A stretch of 64,000 bases of DNA from Pauljensenia sp902373545 (GTDB taxonomy: Bacteria; Actinomycetota; Actinomycetes; Actinomycetales; Actinomycetaceae), in the NCBI RefSeq assembly GCF_041432775.1, contig NZ_JAPWAG010000005.1:1-64000 (forward strand), written 5' to 3'. The position numbers were made by a program, and so were the translations under genes. The notes beneath the pieces are model-generated. The model saw nothing but the letters and a program-made list of their open reading frames with translations, ran no database searches and was not told the origin of the DNA. Below are positions 15,648-25,136 of this stretch, one piece after another; the first letter of the stretch is position 1, and each line of letters opens with the position of its first letter.

Positions 15648-17654
15648 GATCCCCTTCTCATCGCCCTGGCCGGAATGCTCATCATCGTTGCATGTCAATT
15701 CGTCGCGCCCAAGGTGCGCGTGGCAGCCCCCTTGATCCTCCTCGCCGTCGGCCTGGCGATCGGCTTCCTTCCGCAGGTGGGGGCCATCGAAATCGCGCCG
15801 CACATCGTCCTCGAGATGGTGCTGCCGCCCCTGCTCTTCTCCGCGGCCGTGCGCATGCCAACCATGGACTTCCGCCGCGAGATGCAGGCCGTCGCCATGC
15901 TGGCGATCCCCCTGGTGTTCCTCTCTGCCTTCGCGGTCGGCTTCGTCATCAACTGGCTGGTCCCCCCGATCTCCCTTCCCTGGGGCGTCGCGCTCGGCGC
16001 GGTCCTGTCCCCAACGGACGCGGTCGCCATCTCGATTGCGAAACGCTCCGGCGTCTCCCACCGCATCATCACCGTGCTCGAGGGCGAGGGGCTGTTTAAC
16101 GACGCGACCTCGCTCGTCCTGCTCTCTGCCGCGATGAGTGCGGGCCTGGCTGCCGACGAACACGCCCTCAACCCGGGCCTGCTCATCGGCAAGGTCGCGA
16201 TCGCCCTCGGTATCGCGGCCGCCATCGGATGGGTCGTCGGCGAAGTCGGCGTGCGCCTGCGCGCCCTCATCAAGGACCCTTCCGCCGACACCGTCTTCTC
16301 CTTCGTCATGCCCTTCATTGCCTCGATCCCAGCTGAGCACCTGGGCGGATCTGGCCTGGTCGCGGCCGTCATCGCCGGCCTGGTCGTCTCTCGGCGCCGA
16401 GCGGCCACGATCTCAGCCATGAACAGGCGTTTCTCGCAGCAGAACTGGGAGACCGCAACCCTCCTGCTGGAGGGCGGAATCTTCCTGACGATGGGCCTGC
16501 AGGCCTTCGGCATCGTTGAAGAAACCAGCCATTACTCGGGAGGCCTGGGCTTCGCCGCGTTCCTGGCGGTCACGCTCGGCGCGCTCATCATGGTGATGCG
16601 CGCGGTCTTCATCGCCTTCATGCTGACCTGGCTCGACCACCGGCGCAAGCACCGCCAGCGCCGCTACGACGCCGAAAACGAGAGCATCAAACGCTTCGAG
16701 AAGCGCATGAACGCGGCCTGTGAGGTCGACGCCGAGATGCTCGAGGCCCGCGACCTGAGCCCCGAGCACTGGGACAAGGCCATCAAGCACTACCGCCGCC
16801 GCCTCGACTCGCGTCAGCGCCGCAACGCCCTGCGCGGCACGGACCTGGACTACTTTGCGAACGAGCCGCTGGGCCCGCGCGAAGGCAGCGTCATCGTGTG
16901 GGCGGGCATGCGCGGGGCGATCACCCTGGCGGCCGCGCAGACGATCTCGGCATACGCTCCGCTGCGACCGCTCCTGCTCACGATTGCCCTGTTCGTCGCA
17001 GCCGGTGCCCTCATCATCCAGGGCCTGACACTGCCCGGCTTGATCCGCATCGTCAAACCCCAGATGGCGTCGGGTGACATCTCCCAGGAGGAACACGCCA
17101 AGCTCATGACGGTCATGGGATCCGCCCTGGTGGACACGGCCCTCGCTCAGGCGATCCACGAGCTCGACGGCAAGACGCTGCTCTCCGCAGGCGTTTCGCG
17201 CACGCTGTCCCGCATGGGGCACGCGGTTTCCTCCACCGACGAGGCCGAGGGAGCCCGCATCGCGCGCACGGCCGACCGCGTGCTCACCGACATCCTGCAC
17301 AATGCAGGTGCCCAGGCTGGCGCCACTCGCATCGGGCTATGCCCCGAGTACGGTGACGACGAGCGCCTCGCAGCCCCGCACGAGAGTGACGAACCGGTCG
17401 CCCGCGGGAACACCGTCGATGGGGTGGGCGACGAGGAGCGCGACACGGTCGACATGAGCGAGGAGGAGGTCGAGCGCTCCTTTACCCGCGAGCAGATCCG
17501 CGAACTCGCCCTTGAGGCCATCCACGCCCAGCGCGACGCCCTCCTGCAAGCCCGCGACGAGGGAGTCTTCTCCTCGGCCGCCCTCGAAGGTGCGCTCGCC
17601 AGGCTCGACAACGAGGAAATCCTCCTGGTCTCCAGCCGAGGCTCGGAGCACTGA
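15645..17654 (+). CDS. CPA1-family Na+/H+ antiporter
   Basis: 669 aa. About twelve membrane helices fill residues 1-470 with the CPA1 (NhaP/NHE) pattern: LEMVLPPLLFSAAV, the ion-site region GAVLSPTDAVA (TDA, essential Asp) and EGEGLFNDATSLV (second conserved Asp, ND). A charged insertion follows TM10, and the C-terminal ~170 residues are cytoplasmic and acidic/helical. It would exchange Na+ or K+ for H+ for pH and salt balance. Confidence 0.88.
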   Translation: MDPLLIALAGMLIIVACQFVAPKVRVAAPLILLAVGLAIGFLPQVGAIEIAPHIVLEMVLPPLLFSAAVRMPTMDFRREMQAVAMLAIPLVFLSAFAVGFVINWLVPPISLPWGVALGAVLSPTDAVAISIAKRSGVSHRIITVLEGEGLFNDATSLVLLSAAMSAGLAADEHALNPGLLIGKVAIALGIAAAIGWVVGEVGVRLRALIKDPSADTVFSFVMPFIASIPAEHLGGSGLVAAVIAGLVVSRRRAATISAMNRRFSQQNWETATLLLEGGIFLTMGLQAFGIVEETSHYSGGLGFAAFLAVTLGALIMVMRAVFIAFMLTWLDHRRKHRQRRYDAENESIKRFEKRMNAACEVDAEMLEARDLSPEHWDKAIKHYRRRLDSRQRRNALRGTDLDYFANEPLGPREGSVIVWAGMRGAITLAAAQTISAYAPLRPLLLTIALFVAAGALIIQGLTLPGLIRIVKPQMASGDISQEEHAKLMTVMGSALVDTALAQAIHELDGKTLLSAGVSRTLSRMGHAVSSTDEAEGARIARTADRVLTDILHNAGAQAGATRIGLCPEYGDDERLAAPHESDEPVARGNTVDGVGDEERDTVDMSEEEVERSFTREQIRELALEAIHAQRDALLQARDEGVFSSAALEGALARLDNEEILLVSSRGSEH

Positions 17655-17710
17655 GAGGCGTCCAGGCCGCGCGCGAAAGCGGGCCGCGCCCGGCACAGGG
17701 GCGGCCCGGC

Positions 17711-17725
17711 GGGAGCAGCGCTCCC
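17711..17725. terminator. Short hairpin between convergent genes
   Basis: GGGAGC/GCTCCC with a 3-nt loop in the GC-rich gap between the antiporter and the GNAT gene. It is weak, and a bidirectional terminator role is only plausible. Confidence 0.3.
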
Positions 17726-17736
17726 CGAAAGCGGCG

Positions 17737-18309
17737 TCAGTCGGTCGTCACACGCGAGGCGTAGGCGGGATCCTCGGTCACCGAATTGAGGGCCTCCTCC
17801 AGCCGCTGCGGGGTGACGATCCCGTTACGAGTCAGGACCCGGTAGGTCTGGTCGGCCTCGTGGGTGATCATGTTCGTCACCGTGAAACCGTTGCGTTCGT
17901 AGAACGCCAGGCGTCGCACGCGCTGCTGGTAGTTCGCGGCCTCGCGCACGACCGGCTCGATTTCGAGCAGCTGCGGCACATCCCCGTAGCGCTCGGCGAA
18001 GTAGGTCAGGATGCGCGAGCCGTAGCCCGTGCTGCGCGTGCGCCCATCAACGGCGAGAAAGCCCAGGTAGAACAGGTCATGGAACGCGAACGAGTACGTC
18101 AGGGCGACCACGTGGGTTGCCCCGGCCTCGTCCGTGGGCAGGGCAGGGTCGGCCCAGGCGACGAAGGACACCTCGGGTGCCTCGGCTGAGCGCAGCAGTT
18201 CGGGAAGGGGGATCTGCTCCTCGGGAGGGAAGGAACGCTCGTAGATTTCCTTGACTTTGTCAGTGATTGGCCCCTCGTTGGGCACGGGGATTCGGGTGAG
18301 GTCTGTCAT
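17737..18309 (-). CDS. GNAT-family N-acetyltransferase
   Basis: 190 aa from the ATG at 18309 (MTDLTRIPVP); a slightly longer start at 18333 is possible. FLAVDGRTRSTGYGSRIL contains the acetyl-CoA pyrophosphate-binding RxxGxG/A loop, and RLAFYERNGF is the typical C-terminal beta-bulge motif. The substrate is not apparent. One GACGAGGCCGGGG motif lies within it (18120-18132), encoding DEAGA. Confidence 0.75.
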   Translation of the reverse strand: MTDLTRIPVPNEGPITDKVKEIYERSFPPEEQIPLPELLRSAEAPEVSFVAWADPALPTDEAGATHVVALTYSFAFHDLFYLGFLAVDGRTRSTGYGSRILTYFAERYGDVPQLLEIEPVVREAANYQQRVRRLAFYERNGFTVTNMITHEADQTYRVLTRNGIVTPQRLEEALNSVTEDPAYASRVTTD

Positions 18310-18358
18310 GCCCTCATGATACCCAGGGGTCATGCGGGGCTCCCCGGGCGTCCCGATG

Positions 18359-18371
18359 AACGAGGCCGGGG
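18359..18371 (+). repeat. AACGAGGCCGGGG motif copy, intergenic
   Basis: One-base variant of the dispersed 13-mer, followed by CCGGTTTTT; with CCCCGG at ~18341-18346 it can form a short stem, so it may belong to a terminator. It lies between the divergent GNAT and ABC fusion genes. Confidence 0.5.
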
Positions 18372-18527
18372 CCGGTTTTTGCGCGTCTCCCAGGGGTGCC
18401 CCGCACCCCCTCGTCAGGGATTACTAAGGGAACAATCAGGGTTCGCTCGTGACAAAAGATCATCTGCGGGAAGGAGCGCTCGGCTACGCTTGTAGGCAGA
18501 CACAGTGACGAATCGTAGGGACGACGC

Positions 18528-21500
18528 ATGCTTGAGCTGAAGGAAATCGTCAAGGCTTATCAGACCGCCAACCTCGTGCAGGTAGCACTCAACAAGGTCT
18601 CCGTGGCCTTCCGCGACAACGAATTTGTCGCCGTGCTGGGCCAGTCGGGCTCCGGCAAGACGACGATGCTCAACGTCATCGGAGGCCTGGACCGCTTCCA
18701 AAGCGGCGACCTCGTAATCGACGGCATCTCCACGAAGAATTACAAGGCGCGCGACTGGGACGCGTACCGAAACAACCGCATCGGCTTCGTCTTCCAGGCC
18801 TACAACCTGATCCCGCACCAAAGCGTCCTGTCCAATGTCGAGCTGGCCCTGACCCTGTCGGGCGTCTCCCGCTCCGAACGACGTAAGCGCGCCCTCGATG
18901 CCCTGACTCGCGTCGGCCTAGCCGACCACGTCCACAAGAAGCCCTCGCAGATGTCGGGTGGCCAGATGCAGCGCGTCGCCATTGCGCGAGCCCTCATCAA
19001 TGACCCCGAGATCCTCCTCGCGGACGAACCCACCGGCGCCCTCGACTCCAAGACCAGCGTTCAGGTCATGGACCTGCTGCGCGACGTCGCCCGCGACCGC
19101 CTCGTCATCATGGTCACGCACAACCCCGAGCTGGCCCACCAGTACGCCACACGCATCGTCGAGCTGGCCGACGGAAGCATCGTCGCCGACTCCGACCCCT
19201 TCGTGCCCACCGTCGAGGACCAGCGCACCGCCAAGCCCGCACGGCGCACCTCCATGGGCTTCCTGACCGCCCTGTCCCTGTCCGCCAACAACCTGATGAC
19301 CAAGAAGGGCCGCACCCTCATGACCTCCTTCGCGGGGTCCATCGGCATCATCGGCATCGCCGCCATCCTGGCCCTGGCCAGCGGGACGAATGCCTACATC
19401 CAAAAGACGGAAGAGGAAACCCTTGGGTCCTACCCGCTGACGATCCAAAAGAGCGGCGTCGACATGACCGCCGCGCTCTCCGTGTCGGCCTCGGACTCCG
19501 CAAAGGCGAAAACCGCGCCCGACGGGAAGGTGGGCGTGTCCGACATGCGCACCTTCGCGGACACCATCCGCGACGCGAAGACCAACGACCTGGCCTCCCT
19601 CAAGGTCTTCCTGGACAACAACGGCGGCGGCATCGAGACGATGACCAACGCCATCGAATACGACTACGACGTTGTCCCCCAGATCTACCAGTCCGACACC
19701 ACCAAGGCGACCGTCCAGGTCAGCCCCGACCAGTCCATGAAGCAGATGGAAACGGGTTTTGGCGCGGGTGCTTTCGGATCGATGATGGTCACCAACGCCT
19801 TCTACCAGATGCCCGCCACGTCCACTCTGTACACCTCCTCCTACAATGTGGTCGCAGGCGCCTGGCCGAAAGGCGCCAACGAGGTCGTCCTGGTCCTGGA
19901 CGAGGACGGCAACATGCCCAACATCTTCGAGTACACGCTGGGCCTGAAAGACCATAAGGAATTCGACGACCTGATGCGCAAGTACTACCAGGGGACGCTC
20001 GGCGGCAACGCCCAGTCCAGTGCGCAGTCGGGTCTCCAATCCGGAGCCAGTGACGCCACCTACGACTACACGACGATCCTGGGGACCACCTTCCGACGCA
20101 TCAACGCCTTCGACAAGTACACGTGGGACGAGACCTACAAGGTGTGGACCGACCGCTCCAACGATGCTGACTACATGAAGAAGCTCGTGGACGGCGGCCA
20201 GGAACTGACCATCTCGGGCATCGTCAAGCCCAACTCCGACAAGGGCGGCTCCCTGCGCCAGGGCATCGCCTACACCCCCGCGCTGACCTACCAGATGATC
20301 GAGGAGGCCTCGGCCAGCCCCATCGTCAAGGCCCAGCGCGCCAAACCCGACGTCGACGTCTTCACCGGCAAGACCTTCAAGGAACTGGCGGACAACCAGA
20401 AGAGTCAGTCCGGCGGCTTCGACATGTCCTCCCTGTTCACGGTCGACGAAACCAAGCTGTCGGCCGCCTTCCAGATCGACCCCGACAAGATGCAGATGGA
20501 CCTGTCGGCCATGGACTTTTCCGGCATGGACCTGTCCAGCATCGACTTCTCCACCCTCGACATGTCGGGCATGGACCTATCCAGCCTCGACCTGTCCAAC
20601 ATCGACCTGTCCGCCGTCGCCCCGCAGTCGGGCGCCCAGTCCGGCCCGGCCTTCGACCTGTCCTCCCTCAACCTGGGTGACCTCACCAAGGACCTGCCAC
20701 AGCTCGCCGACGTCGACTTCAGCGCGATCATCACCTCCGCGCTCGCGGATGGCGCCGTGAAGGACGGGGCCGGCGACTACCTGGCCACCCAGGCCAGCGA
20801 GATCGCGCAGGGCTTCCAGGAGTACGCTCAGAAGCAGATCGAAGAAGGCGGCACGACCGACTTCGCGACCCTGGCCTCGAACTACTTCACCCAACCCGAG
20901 GTCCTCGAGAAGATCCGCACGGCGGTGACCTCCGACCAGGTCGTGGACGCCGACAAGCTCAGCGCCAACCTGATCAAGGCCATCGGGGACGACCCGGCCC
21001 TGGCAAAGATCGGCACCGACATCTCCACCCAGGTCATGAACGCCATCTCCACGCAGATCGCGACGCAGCTGGGCGCGACCCTCACGCAGGGCGTGGGCGC
21101 AGCCATCGGGGCGGTCATGCAAGAGGCGATGACGACCGCGATGACCCAGATGATGACGCAGCTCTCCGGCGCGATCAGCACGCAGATCGGCACGGTCATG
21201 GACCAGTTCGCGGCCAACATGTCCAGCGCTTTCTCGATGGACCCGAACGCCTTTGCCGAGGCCTTCAAGTCTAACGTGGACGAGAAATCCCTCGCGGCGC
21301 TCATGGCGACCATGTTCTCCACGAACGTGCCGAGCCTGGAGGCGAACCTGCGTAACCTCGGCTGGGCGGACATCGCCTCGCCCTCCAACATCTCGATCTA
21401 CCCCAAGTCCTTCGCGGACAAGGACAAAGTCAAGACGGCGCTGGACACCTACAACAAGGACAACGAGGCGGCCGGCGCCTCCGACAAGGTCATCACCTAC

Positions 21501-21953
21501 TCCGACGTCATGGGCACCCTCATGAGCTCGGTGACCAAGATCGTCGACATCATCTCGTGGCTGCTCATCGCCTTCGTGTCCATCTCGCTCGTGGTCTCCT
21601 CGATCATGATCTCGATCATCACCTACATTTCGGTGCTCGAGCGCCGCAAGGAGATCGGCATCCTTCGCTCGATCGGCGCCTCCAAGGGCGACGTGTCCCG
21701 AGTGTTCAACGCGGAAACCGTCATCGAGGGCTTCCTCGCCGGCGCGATCGGCGTGGGCGTGACCTACGGGCTGTGCGCCATCGCCAACTCGATCGCCTAC
21801 TCCTCCTTTAACGTGGAGAACATCGCGCAGCTCTCGCCGGTCACCGCTCTGGTGCTGGTGGCCGTGTCCGTCGGCCTGACCGTCGTCGCCGGCATCATCC
21901 CGGCCGCGCGCGCCTCGCGTCAGGACCCCGTCGAGGCGCTGCGATCCGAGTAA
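18528..21953 (+). CDS. MacB-like ABC transporter: fused ATPase and FtsX permease with pentapeptide repeats
   Basis: 1141 aa. Residues ~1-225 form a LolD/MacB-type ATPase (GQSGSGKTT, MSGGQMQRVAIARAL, ILLADEPTGALDS). One helix follows near residue 265, then a very long extracytoplasmic region, and the last ~140 residues hold three FtsX-type helices (LLIAFVSISLVVSSIMIS, ERRKEIGILRSIGAS, VTALVLVAVSVGLTV). The outer region is unusual: residues ~656-695 are eight tandem [MIL]-D-[LFM]-S-x pentapeptides, followed by an amphipathic Gln/Thr/Met-rich helix-forming stretch. MacB-type proteins are mechanotransmitters rather than channels. No partner gene is adjacent. Confidence 0.85.
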   Translation: MLELKEIVKAYQTANLVQVALNKVSVAFRDNEFVAVLGQSGSGKTTMLNVIGGLDRFQSGDLVIDGISTKNYKARDWDAYRNNRIGFVFQAYNLIPHQSVLSNVELALTLSGVSRSERRKRALDALTRVGLADHVHKKPSQMSGGQMQRVAIARALINDPEILLADEPTGALDSKTSVQVMDLLRDVARDRLVIMVTHNPELAHQYATRIVELADGSIVADSDPFVPTVEDQRTAKPARRTSMGFLTALSLSANNLMTKKGRTLMTSFAGSIGIIGIAAILALASGTNAYIQKTEEETLGSYPLTIQKSGVDMTAALSVSASDSAKAKTAPDGKVGVSDMRTFADTIRDAKTNDLASLKVFLDNNGGGIETMTNAIEYDYDVVPQIYQSDTTKATVQVSPDQSMKQMETGFGAGAFGSMMVTNAFYQMPATSTLYTSSYNVVAGAWPKGANEVVLVLDEDGNMPNIFEYTLGLKDHKEFDDLMRKYYQGTLGGNAQSSAQSGLQSGASDATYDYTTILGTTFRRINAFDKYTWDETYKVWTDRSNDADYMKKLVDGGQELTISGIVKPNSDKGGSLRQGIAYTPALTYQMIEEASASPIVKAQRAKPDVDVFTGKTFKELADNQKSQSGGFDMSSLFTVDETKLSAAFQIDPDKMQMDLSAMDFSGMDLSSIDFSTLDMSGMDLSSLDLSNIDLSAVAPQSGAQSGPAFDLSSLNLGDLTKDLPQLADVDFSAIITSALADGAVKDGAGDYLATQASEIAQGFQEYAQKQIEEGGTTDFATLASNYFTQPEVLEKIRTAVTSDQVVDADKLSANLIKAIGDDPALAKIGTDISTQVMNAISTQIATQLGATLTQGVGAAIGAVMQEAMTTAMTQMMTQLSGAISTQIGTVMDQFAANMSSAFSMDPNAFAEAFKSNVDEKSLAALMATMFSTNVPSLEANLRNLGWADIASPSNISIYPKSFADKDKVKTALDTYNKDNEAAGASDKVITYSDVMGTLMSSVTKIVDIISWLLIAFVSISLVVSSIMISIITYISVLERRKEIGILRSIGASKGDVSRVFNAETVIEGFLAGAIGVGVTYGLCAIANSIAYSSFNVENIAQLSPVTALVLVAVSVGLTVVAGIIPAARASRQDPVEALRSE
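20494..20613 (+). repeat. Eight tandem pentapeptide-repeat codons
   Basis: A 15-bp periodicity encodes M/I/L-D-L/F/M-S-x eight times in a row inside the extracytoplasmic part of the ABC fusion. Pentapeptide repeats fold as a square beta helix, and eight units would make two coils. Confidence 0.7.
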
Positions 21954-21956
21954 GAA

Positions 21957-21991
21957 CCACGGCCTCGGCCCCCACGGACGAGGCCGTGGTG
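21957..21991 (+). terminator. Terminator hairpin made of the GACGAGGCCGTGG motif
   Basis: ACCACGGCCTCG and CGAGGCCGTGGT form a 12-bp perfect stem with an 11-nt loop just after the ABC fusion stop. The right arm is an exact copy of the dispersed 13-mer (21978-21990). Confidence 0.7.
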
Positions 21992-22063
21992 CGCTCACGG
22001 GGTGGGCGCGGCTGCGCTAACCTGGGGGTAACGCCCGCCGCGATCGATGAGAAAAGAGGAATT

Positions 22064-22648
22064 ATGCCCACTCCCGAGAATCTTGCCACCGACGCCACCG
22101 TCGCCATCATGCTGGCCGACGGCTTCGAAGAAGTCGAGGCCCTGGCCGTCGCCGACGTACTGTACCGCGCGGGAGTGCGCTCTGACCTGATCTCCGTCAC
22201 CGACGCGCGTCACGTGACCAGCTCGCACGGCATCCGCGTCGTCGCCGACCTCATGCTCGAGGATGTGGACCTGTCCGCCTACACCCTTCTCTTCCTGCCC
22301 GGCGGCATGCCGGGCACCCTGGGCCTGAAGGCCACGCCAGCGATCCAGACCGAGGTGCTGCGCCGAGCCGATGCGGGCCAGCCCGTCGCCGCGATCTGCG
22401 CCGCCCCCTCAATCCTGGCCGAGCTCGGCGTCCTCGAGGGCCGCCACGCCACCGCCAACCCCGCCTTCGTCAAGGCCATCGCCGCCGGCGGCGCGATCGT
22501 CCACGAGAATCCGGTCGTCGTCGACGAGTTCATCATCACCAGCCGCGGCGCTGGCACCTCCCTGGAGCTCGGCCTCGAGATCGTGCGCTACCTCCTCGGC
22601 GACGAGGTTGTTGACGAGGTTGCCCGCGGCGTCGTGCTCGCCCGCTGA
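22064..22648 (+). CDS. DJ-1/PfpI family protein
   Basis: 194 aa. MLADGFEEVEALAVADVLYRAG is the DJ-1 N-terminus with the conserved acidic residue, LFLPGGMPG the first loop, and AAICAAPSIL the nucleophile elbow with its oxidisable Cys. Homologues (YajL, DJ-1) act as stress-responsive chaperones or glyoxalase/deglycase-like enzymes; the precise activity is uncertain. AGAGGA precedes the ATG. Confidence 0.88.
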   Translation: MPTPENLATDATVAIMLADGFEEVEALAVADVLYRAGVRSDLISVTDARHVTSSHGIRVVADLMLEDVDLSAYTLLFLPGGMPGTLGLKATPAIQTEVLRRADAGQPVAAICAAPSILAELGVLEGRHATANPAFVKAIAAGGAIVHENPVVVDEFIITSRGAGTSLELGLEIVRYLLGDEVVDEVARGVVLAR

Positions 22649-22696
22649 CGCGCCCCGCCTCGTTCCTCATCCCTCCCGAAAGGTCACGACTCCCGC

Positions 22697-23611
22697 ATGA
22701 GCCCGCGTAAGCCTCGTCCCTGGCCCGACGCGCCCGCGCCCCTGGCGGCGCCCGTGGTGGACAACCACACGCACCTGCCCACCCACGTCGGCGAGATCCC
22801 CCGACGCGAGGGCGTGGCGCTCAGCCTCGAGGACCAGCTGGATCGTGCCCGCCAGGTCGGCGTGACCGCGTTCATTTCGAGCGCCTGCGAGCTGCCCGAC
22901 TTCGACCCGATGATCGAGCTGGCTCACATCCACGAGGGGGTGCGCGTCGCCCTGGCGATCCACCCGAACGAGGCGGCGCTGCACGCGGGCTGCGCCGACC
23001 CTTCGCCCGACGGCCTGACCCCGAAGGTGCGCGAGCATCACGTGCCCCTCGACGAGGCGCTGGCCGCCGTCGAGGCGCGCCTGGGCGACCCGATGGTCGT
23101 CGCGGTGGGGGAGAGCGGCCTGGACTATTTCCGCACCGCGGACCCGGGACGTCAGGCGCAGAAGGAGTCTTTCCGCGCGCACATCGAGATGGCTGCGCGC
23201 GCTGGCTTGCCGCTGCAAATCCACGACCGCGAGGCGCACGAGGACACCCTGGCGATCCTCGACGAGTGCGCGACGCCGGATCAGCGCATCGTCTTCCACT
23301 GCTACTCGGGGGACGCGGCGATGGCCCAGCGCCTCGCCGAGCGCGGCTGGTACGCGTCCTTCGCGGGACCCATCACCTACCCGGCGAACTCCGACCTGCG
23401 CGACGCCCTGGCCGCGCTGCCTCGCGAGCTCGTGCTGGTGGAAACCGACGCCCCCTACTTGACACCCATCCCGTGGCGCGGCTGCCCCAACGCCTCCTAC
23501 GTCATGGCCCACACCGTGCGCTTCATCGCGCAGCTGTGGGACGTCACGGAGGAAACCGCCTGTGATCAGCTGCGTGCGAACACCGAGGCCGTGTACGGGT
23601 CCTGGTGGTGA
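22697..23611 (+). CDS. tatD: TatD-family metal-dependent hydrolase
   Basis: 304 aa. VVDNHTHL is the HxH metal site, VGESGLDYF provides the conserved Glu, and QIHDREAHED, FHCYSGD and VETDAPYL give the remaining metal ligands of TatD DNases. It is probably a 3'-5' exonuclease or other phosphohydrolase. The order tatD - rpf - rsmA - ispE is the conserved actinobacterial block. Confidence 0.9.
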   Translation: MSPRKPRPWPDAPAPLAAPVVDNHTHLPTHVGEIPRREGVALSLEDQLDRARQVGVTAFISSACELPDFDPMIELAHIHEGVRVALAIHPNEAALHAGCADPSPDGLTPKVREHHVPLDEALAAVEARLGDPMVVAVGESGLDYFRTADPGRQAQKESFRAHIEMAARAGLPLQIHDREAHEDTLAILDECATPDQRIVFHCYSGDAAMAQRLAERGWYASFAGPITYPANSDLRDALAALPRELVLVETDAPYLTPIPWRGCPNASYVMAHTVRFIAQLWDVTEETACDQLRANTEAVYGSWW

Positions 23612-23650
23612 GTCGCGCCGGTTCTGCGCAGGCCCGGAATGACGCTCGTT

Positions 23651-23663
23651 GACGAGGCCGTGG
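23651..23663 (+). repeat. GACGAGGCCGTGG motif copy, intergenic
   Basis: Exact copy of the dispersed 13-mer, unpaired, in the gap between tatD and the first lysin gene. Confidence 0.6.
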
Positions 23664-23721
23664 CCGGGCAGCGGGATGCGCGCACGCACGCGTGAGGTGC
23701 ATCAAAAGTACTCGCGAAACG

Positions 23722-23737
23722 GTAACAAATTGGTTAC
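23722..23737. promoter_or_regulatory. Possible MtrA-type box
   Basis: GTAAC (23722-23726) and GTTAC (23733-23737) are separated by six bases, 112 bp upstream of the first Rpf-like gene. GTWAC pairs are the kind of site bound by the actinobacterial response regulator MtrA, which controls rpf genes in relatives (recalled knowledge). The match is short. Confidence 0.4.
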
Positions 23738-23848
23738 GGTTGGGGTGTCAGTCCGGTTCCGGGCACCCACGCGAGATAATCCGACGCCCCGAGTGGTGAA
23801 GGACACCGCAGAGGTAACGGAGCCGGAAACTACGAAGTCTGGAGCCCC

Positions 23849-25039
23849 GTGAGCGTTAAGCCCTCCCGCACAACCGTCATCTCCGTCGCCACTGCGACGG
23901 CCCTCCTCGTGGCCGGCGCTGGTGCCGCAGCCATCGGTACCTCGTACCGCCACGTCACCGTCGAGGTGGACGGCGTGAGCCGCGACGTGTCCGGATTCTT
24001 CACCACAGCGGGCGACGCCCTGAGTACCGCGGGCGTGAGCGTGGGTGCCCACGACCTCGTCGCCCCCGCCTCCGACCAGTCCGTCTCGAACGGCGACACG
24101 GTCGTCGTGCGCACCGCAACCGAATACACCGTGACCGTCGACGGCACCGCGACCACCGCGTGGTCCACGGCCTCGACCGTCAGCGGCGTCCTGAACGCAC
24201 TGCCCGCCCAGGCCTCGTCGATGGCGGCCGACCGCTCCTACACGCGCACCGAAATGCCCCTGGGTGAAGCAGGCCAGACCATCCACGTCGTCGCCGACGG
24301 CACGACTACCGACGTCGTTGCCTCCGCCGACGAGGGCACCACCGCGATCCTGGACAAGGCTGGCATCTCCGCCGGTCCGATCGACCGTTTGATCCTGGAG
24401 AACAGCGGCGGCGAGGCCACCCTGCGCGTCTCGCGCGTCGTGCGCGGCTCCGTGTCCACGACGACCGAGATCCCCTTCGAGACCGAAGAGCGTGAAGACC
24501 CCGAGGCCGAGGAAGGCACCGAGACCGTCGTGCAGGAAGGCGTCGTCGGCTCCGAGGTCACCGAGGCCTACCAGGAGACCATTGACGGCAACGTGACCGT
24601 CTCCGCAGTCCTGGCCACGACCCGCACCGAGCCCACGACCCGCATCGTCTCCAAGGGTACCAAGGAAAAGAAGAAGGCCGAAGAGACTCAGCAAAACACC
24701 GATTCCTCCTCGTCGTCCTCCGGCTCCTCCTCGTCCTCCTCCGGCTCGTCCTCCTCCGGCTCCTCCTCATCCTCGGGTGGCTCGGCTGCCGTTTCCGGCG
24801 ACGACGCCTCGATCTGGGCGGCTATCGCCCAGTGCGAGTCCGGTGGCAACCCGACGACCAACACGGGCAACGGCTACTACGGCATGTACCAGTTCTCCCT
24901 GCCGACCTGGCAGTCCGTGGGCGGCACCGGCCTGCCCTCCGACGCCTCGGCTGAGGAGCAGACCATGCGCGCGCGTATGCTCCAGCAGCGCGCGGGCTGG
25001 GGCCAGTGGGGCTGCGCCTACAAGCTCGGCCTTGTCTAA
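23849..25039 (+). CDS. RpfB-like resuscitation-promoting factor
   Basis: 396 aa. A membrane segment (ISVATATALLVAGAGAAAIG) is followed by DUF348 modules (VTVEVDGVSRDVSG..., TVTVDGTATTAWSTAS, VVADGTTTDVVAS) and a G5 domain (TTTEIPFETEERED...). A Ser/Gly linker at residues ~288-315 comes next, then a C-terminal Rpf domain IWAAIAQCESGGNPTTNTGNG...MYQFSLPTW with catalytic Glu and the GWGQWGCA end. The protein would cleave peptidoglycan outside the cell and help regrowth. GTG start with GGAG upstream. It is the first of two tandem relatives. Confidence 0.9.
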   Translation: MSVKPSRTTVISVATATALLVAGAGAAAIGTSYRHVTVEVDGVSRDVSGFFTTAGDALSTAGVSVGAHDLVAPASDQSVSNGDTVVVRTATEYTVTVDGTATTAWSTASTVSGVLNALPAQASSMAADRSYTRTEMPLGEAGQTIHVVADGTTTDVVASADEGTTAILDKAGISAGPIDRLILENSGGEATLRVSRVVRGSVSTTTEIPFETEEREDPEAEEGTETVVQEGVVGSEVTEAYQETIDGNVTVSAVLATTRTEPTTRIVSKGTKEKKKAEETQQNTDSSSSSSGSSSSSSGSSSSGSSSSSGGSAAVSGDDASIWAAIAQCESGGNPTTNTGNGYYGMYQFSLPTWQSVGGTGLPSDASAEEQTMRARMLQQRAGWGQWGCAYKLGLV

Positions 25040-25048
25040 CGTGACGTT

Positions 25049-25087
25049 AGCCCCGGTAACGCTACTGTTCTAGCGTTTCCCGGGGCT
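25049..25087 (+). terminator. Hairpin after the first Rpf-like gene
   Basis: AGCCCCGGTAACGCTA and TAGCGTTTCCCGGGGCT pair around CTGTTC with a one-base bulge, 10 bp after the stop. No T tract follows, so it could attenuate rather than fully terminate before the next gene. Confidence 0.6.
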
Positions 25088-25136
25088 CTCACGCTAAGCT
25101 GACCAGTAGAACCAATATCGAGTAACCGGGAGTATC

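Noticed and set aside
23612..23848. c-di-AMP (ydaO) riboswitch ahead of the rpf-like gene
   Set aside because: Such riboswitches precede rpf genes in other actinobacteria, but I could not find the conserved blocks; only a GTWAC pair is evident.
24700..24790. Serine-codon tract as a functional DNA repeat
   Set aside because: TCC/TCG-rich repeats simply encode the Ser/Gly linker before the Rpf domain.
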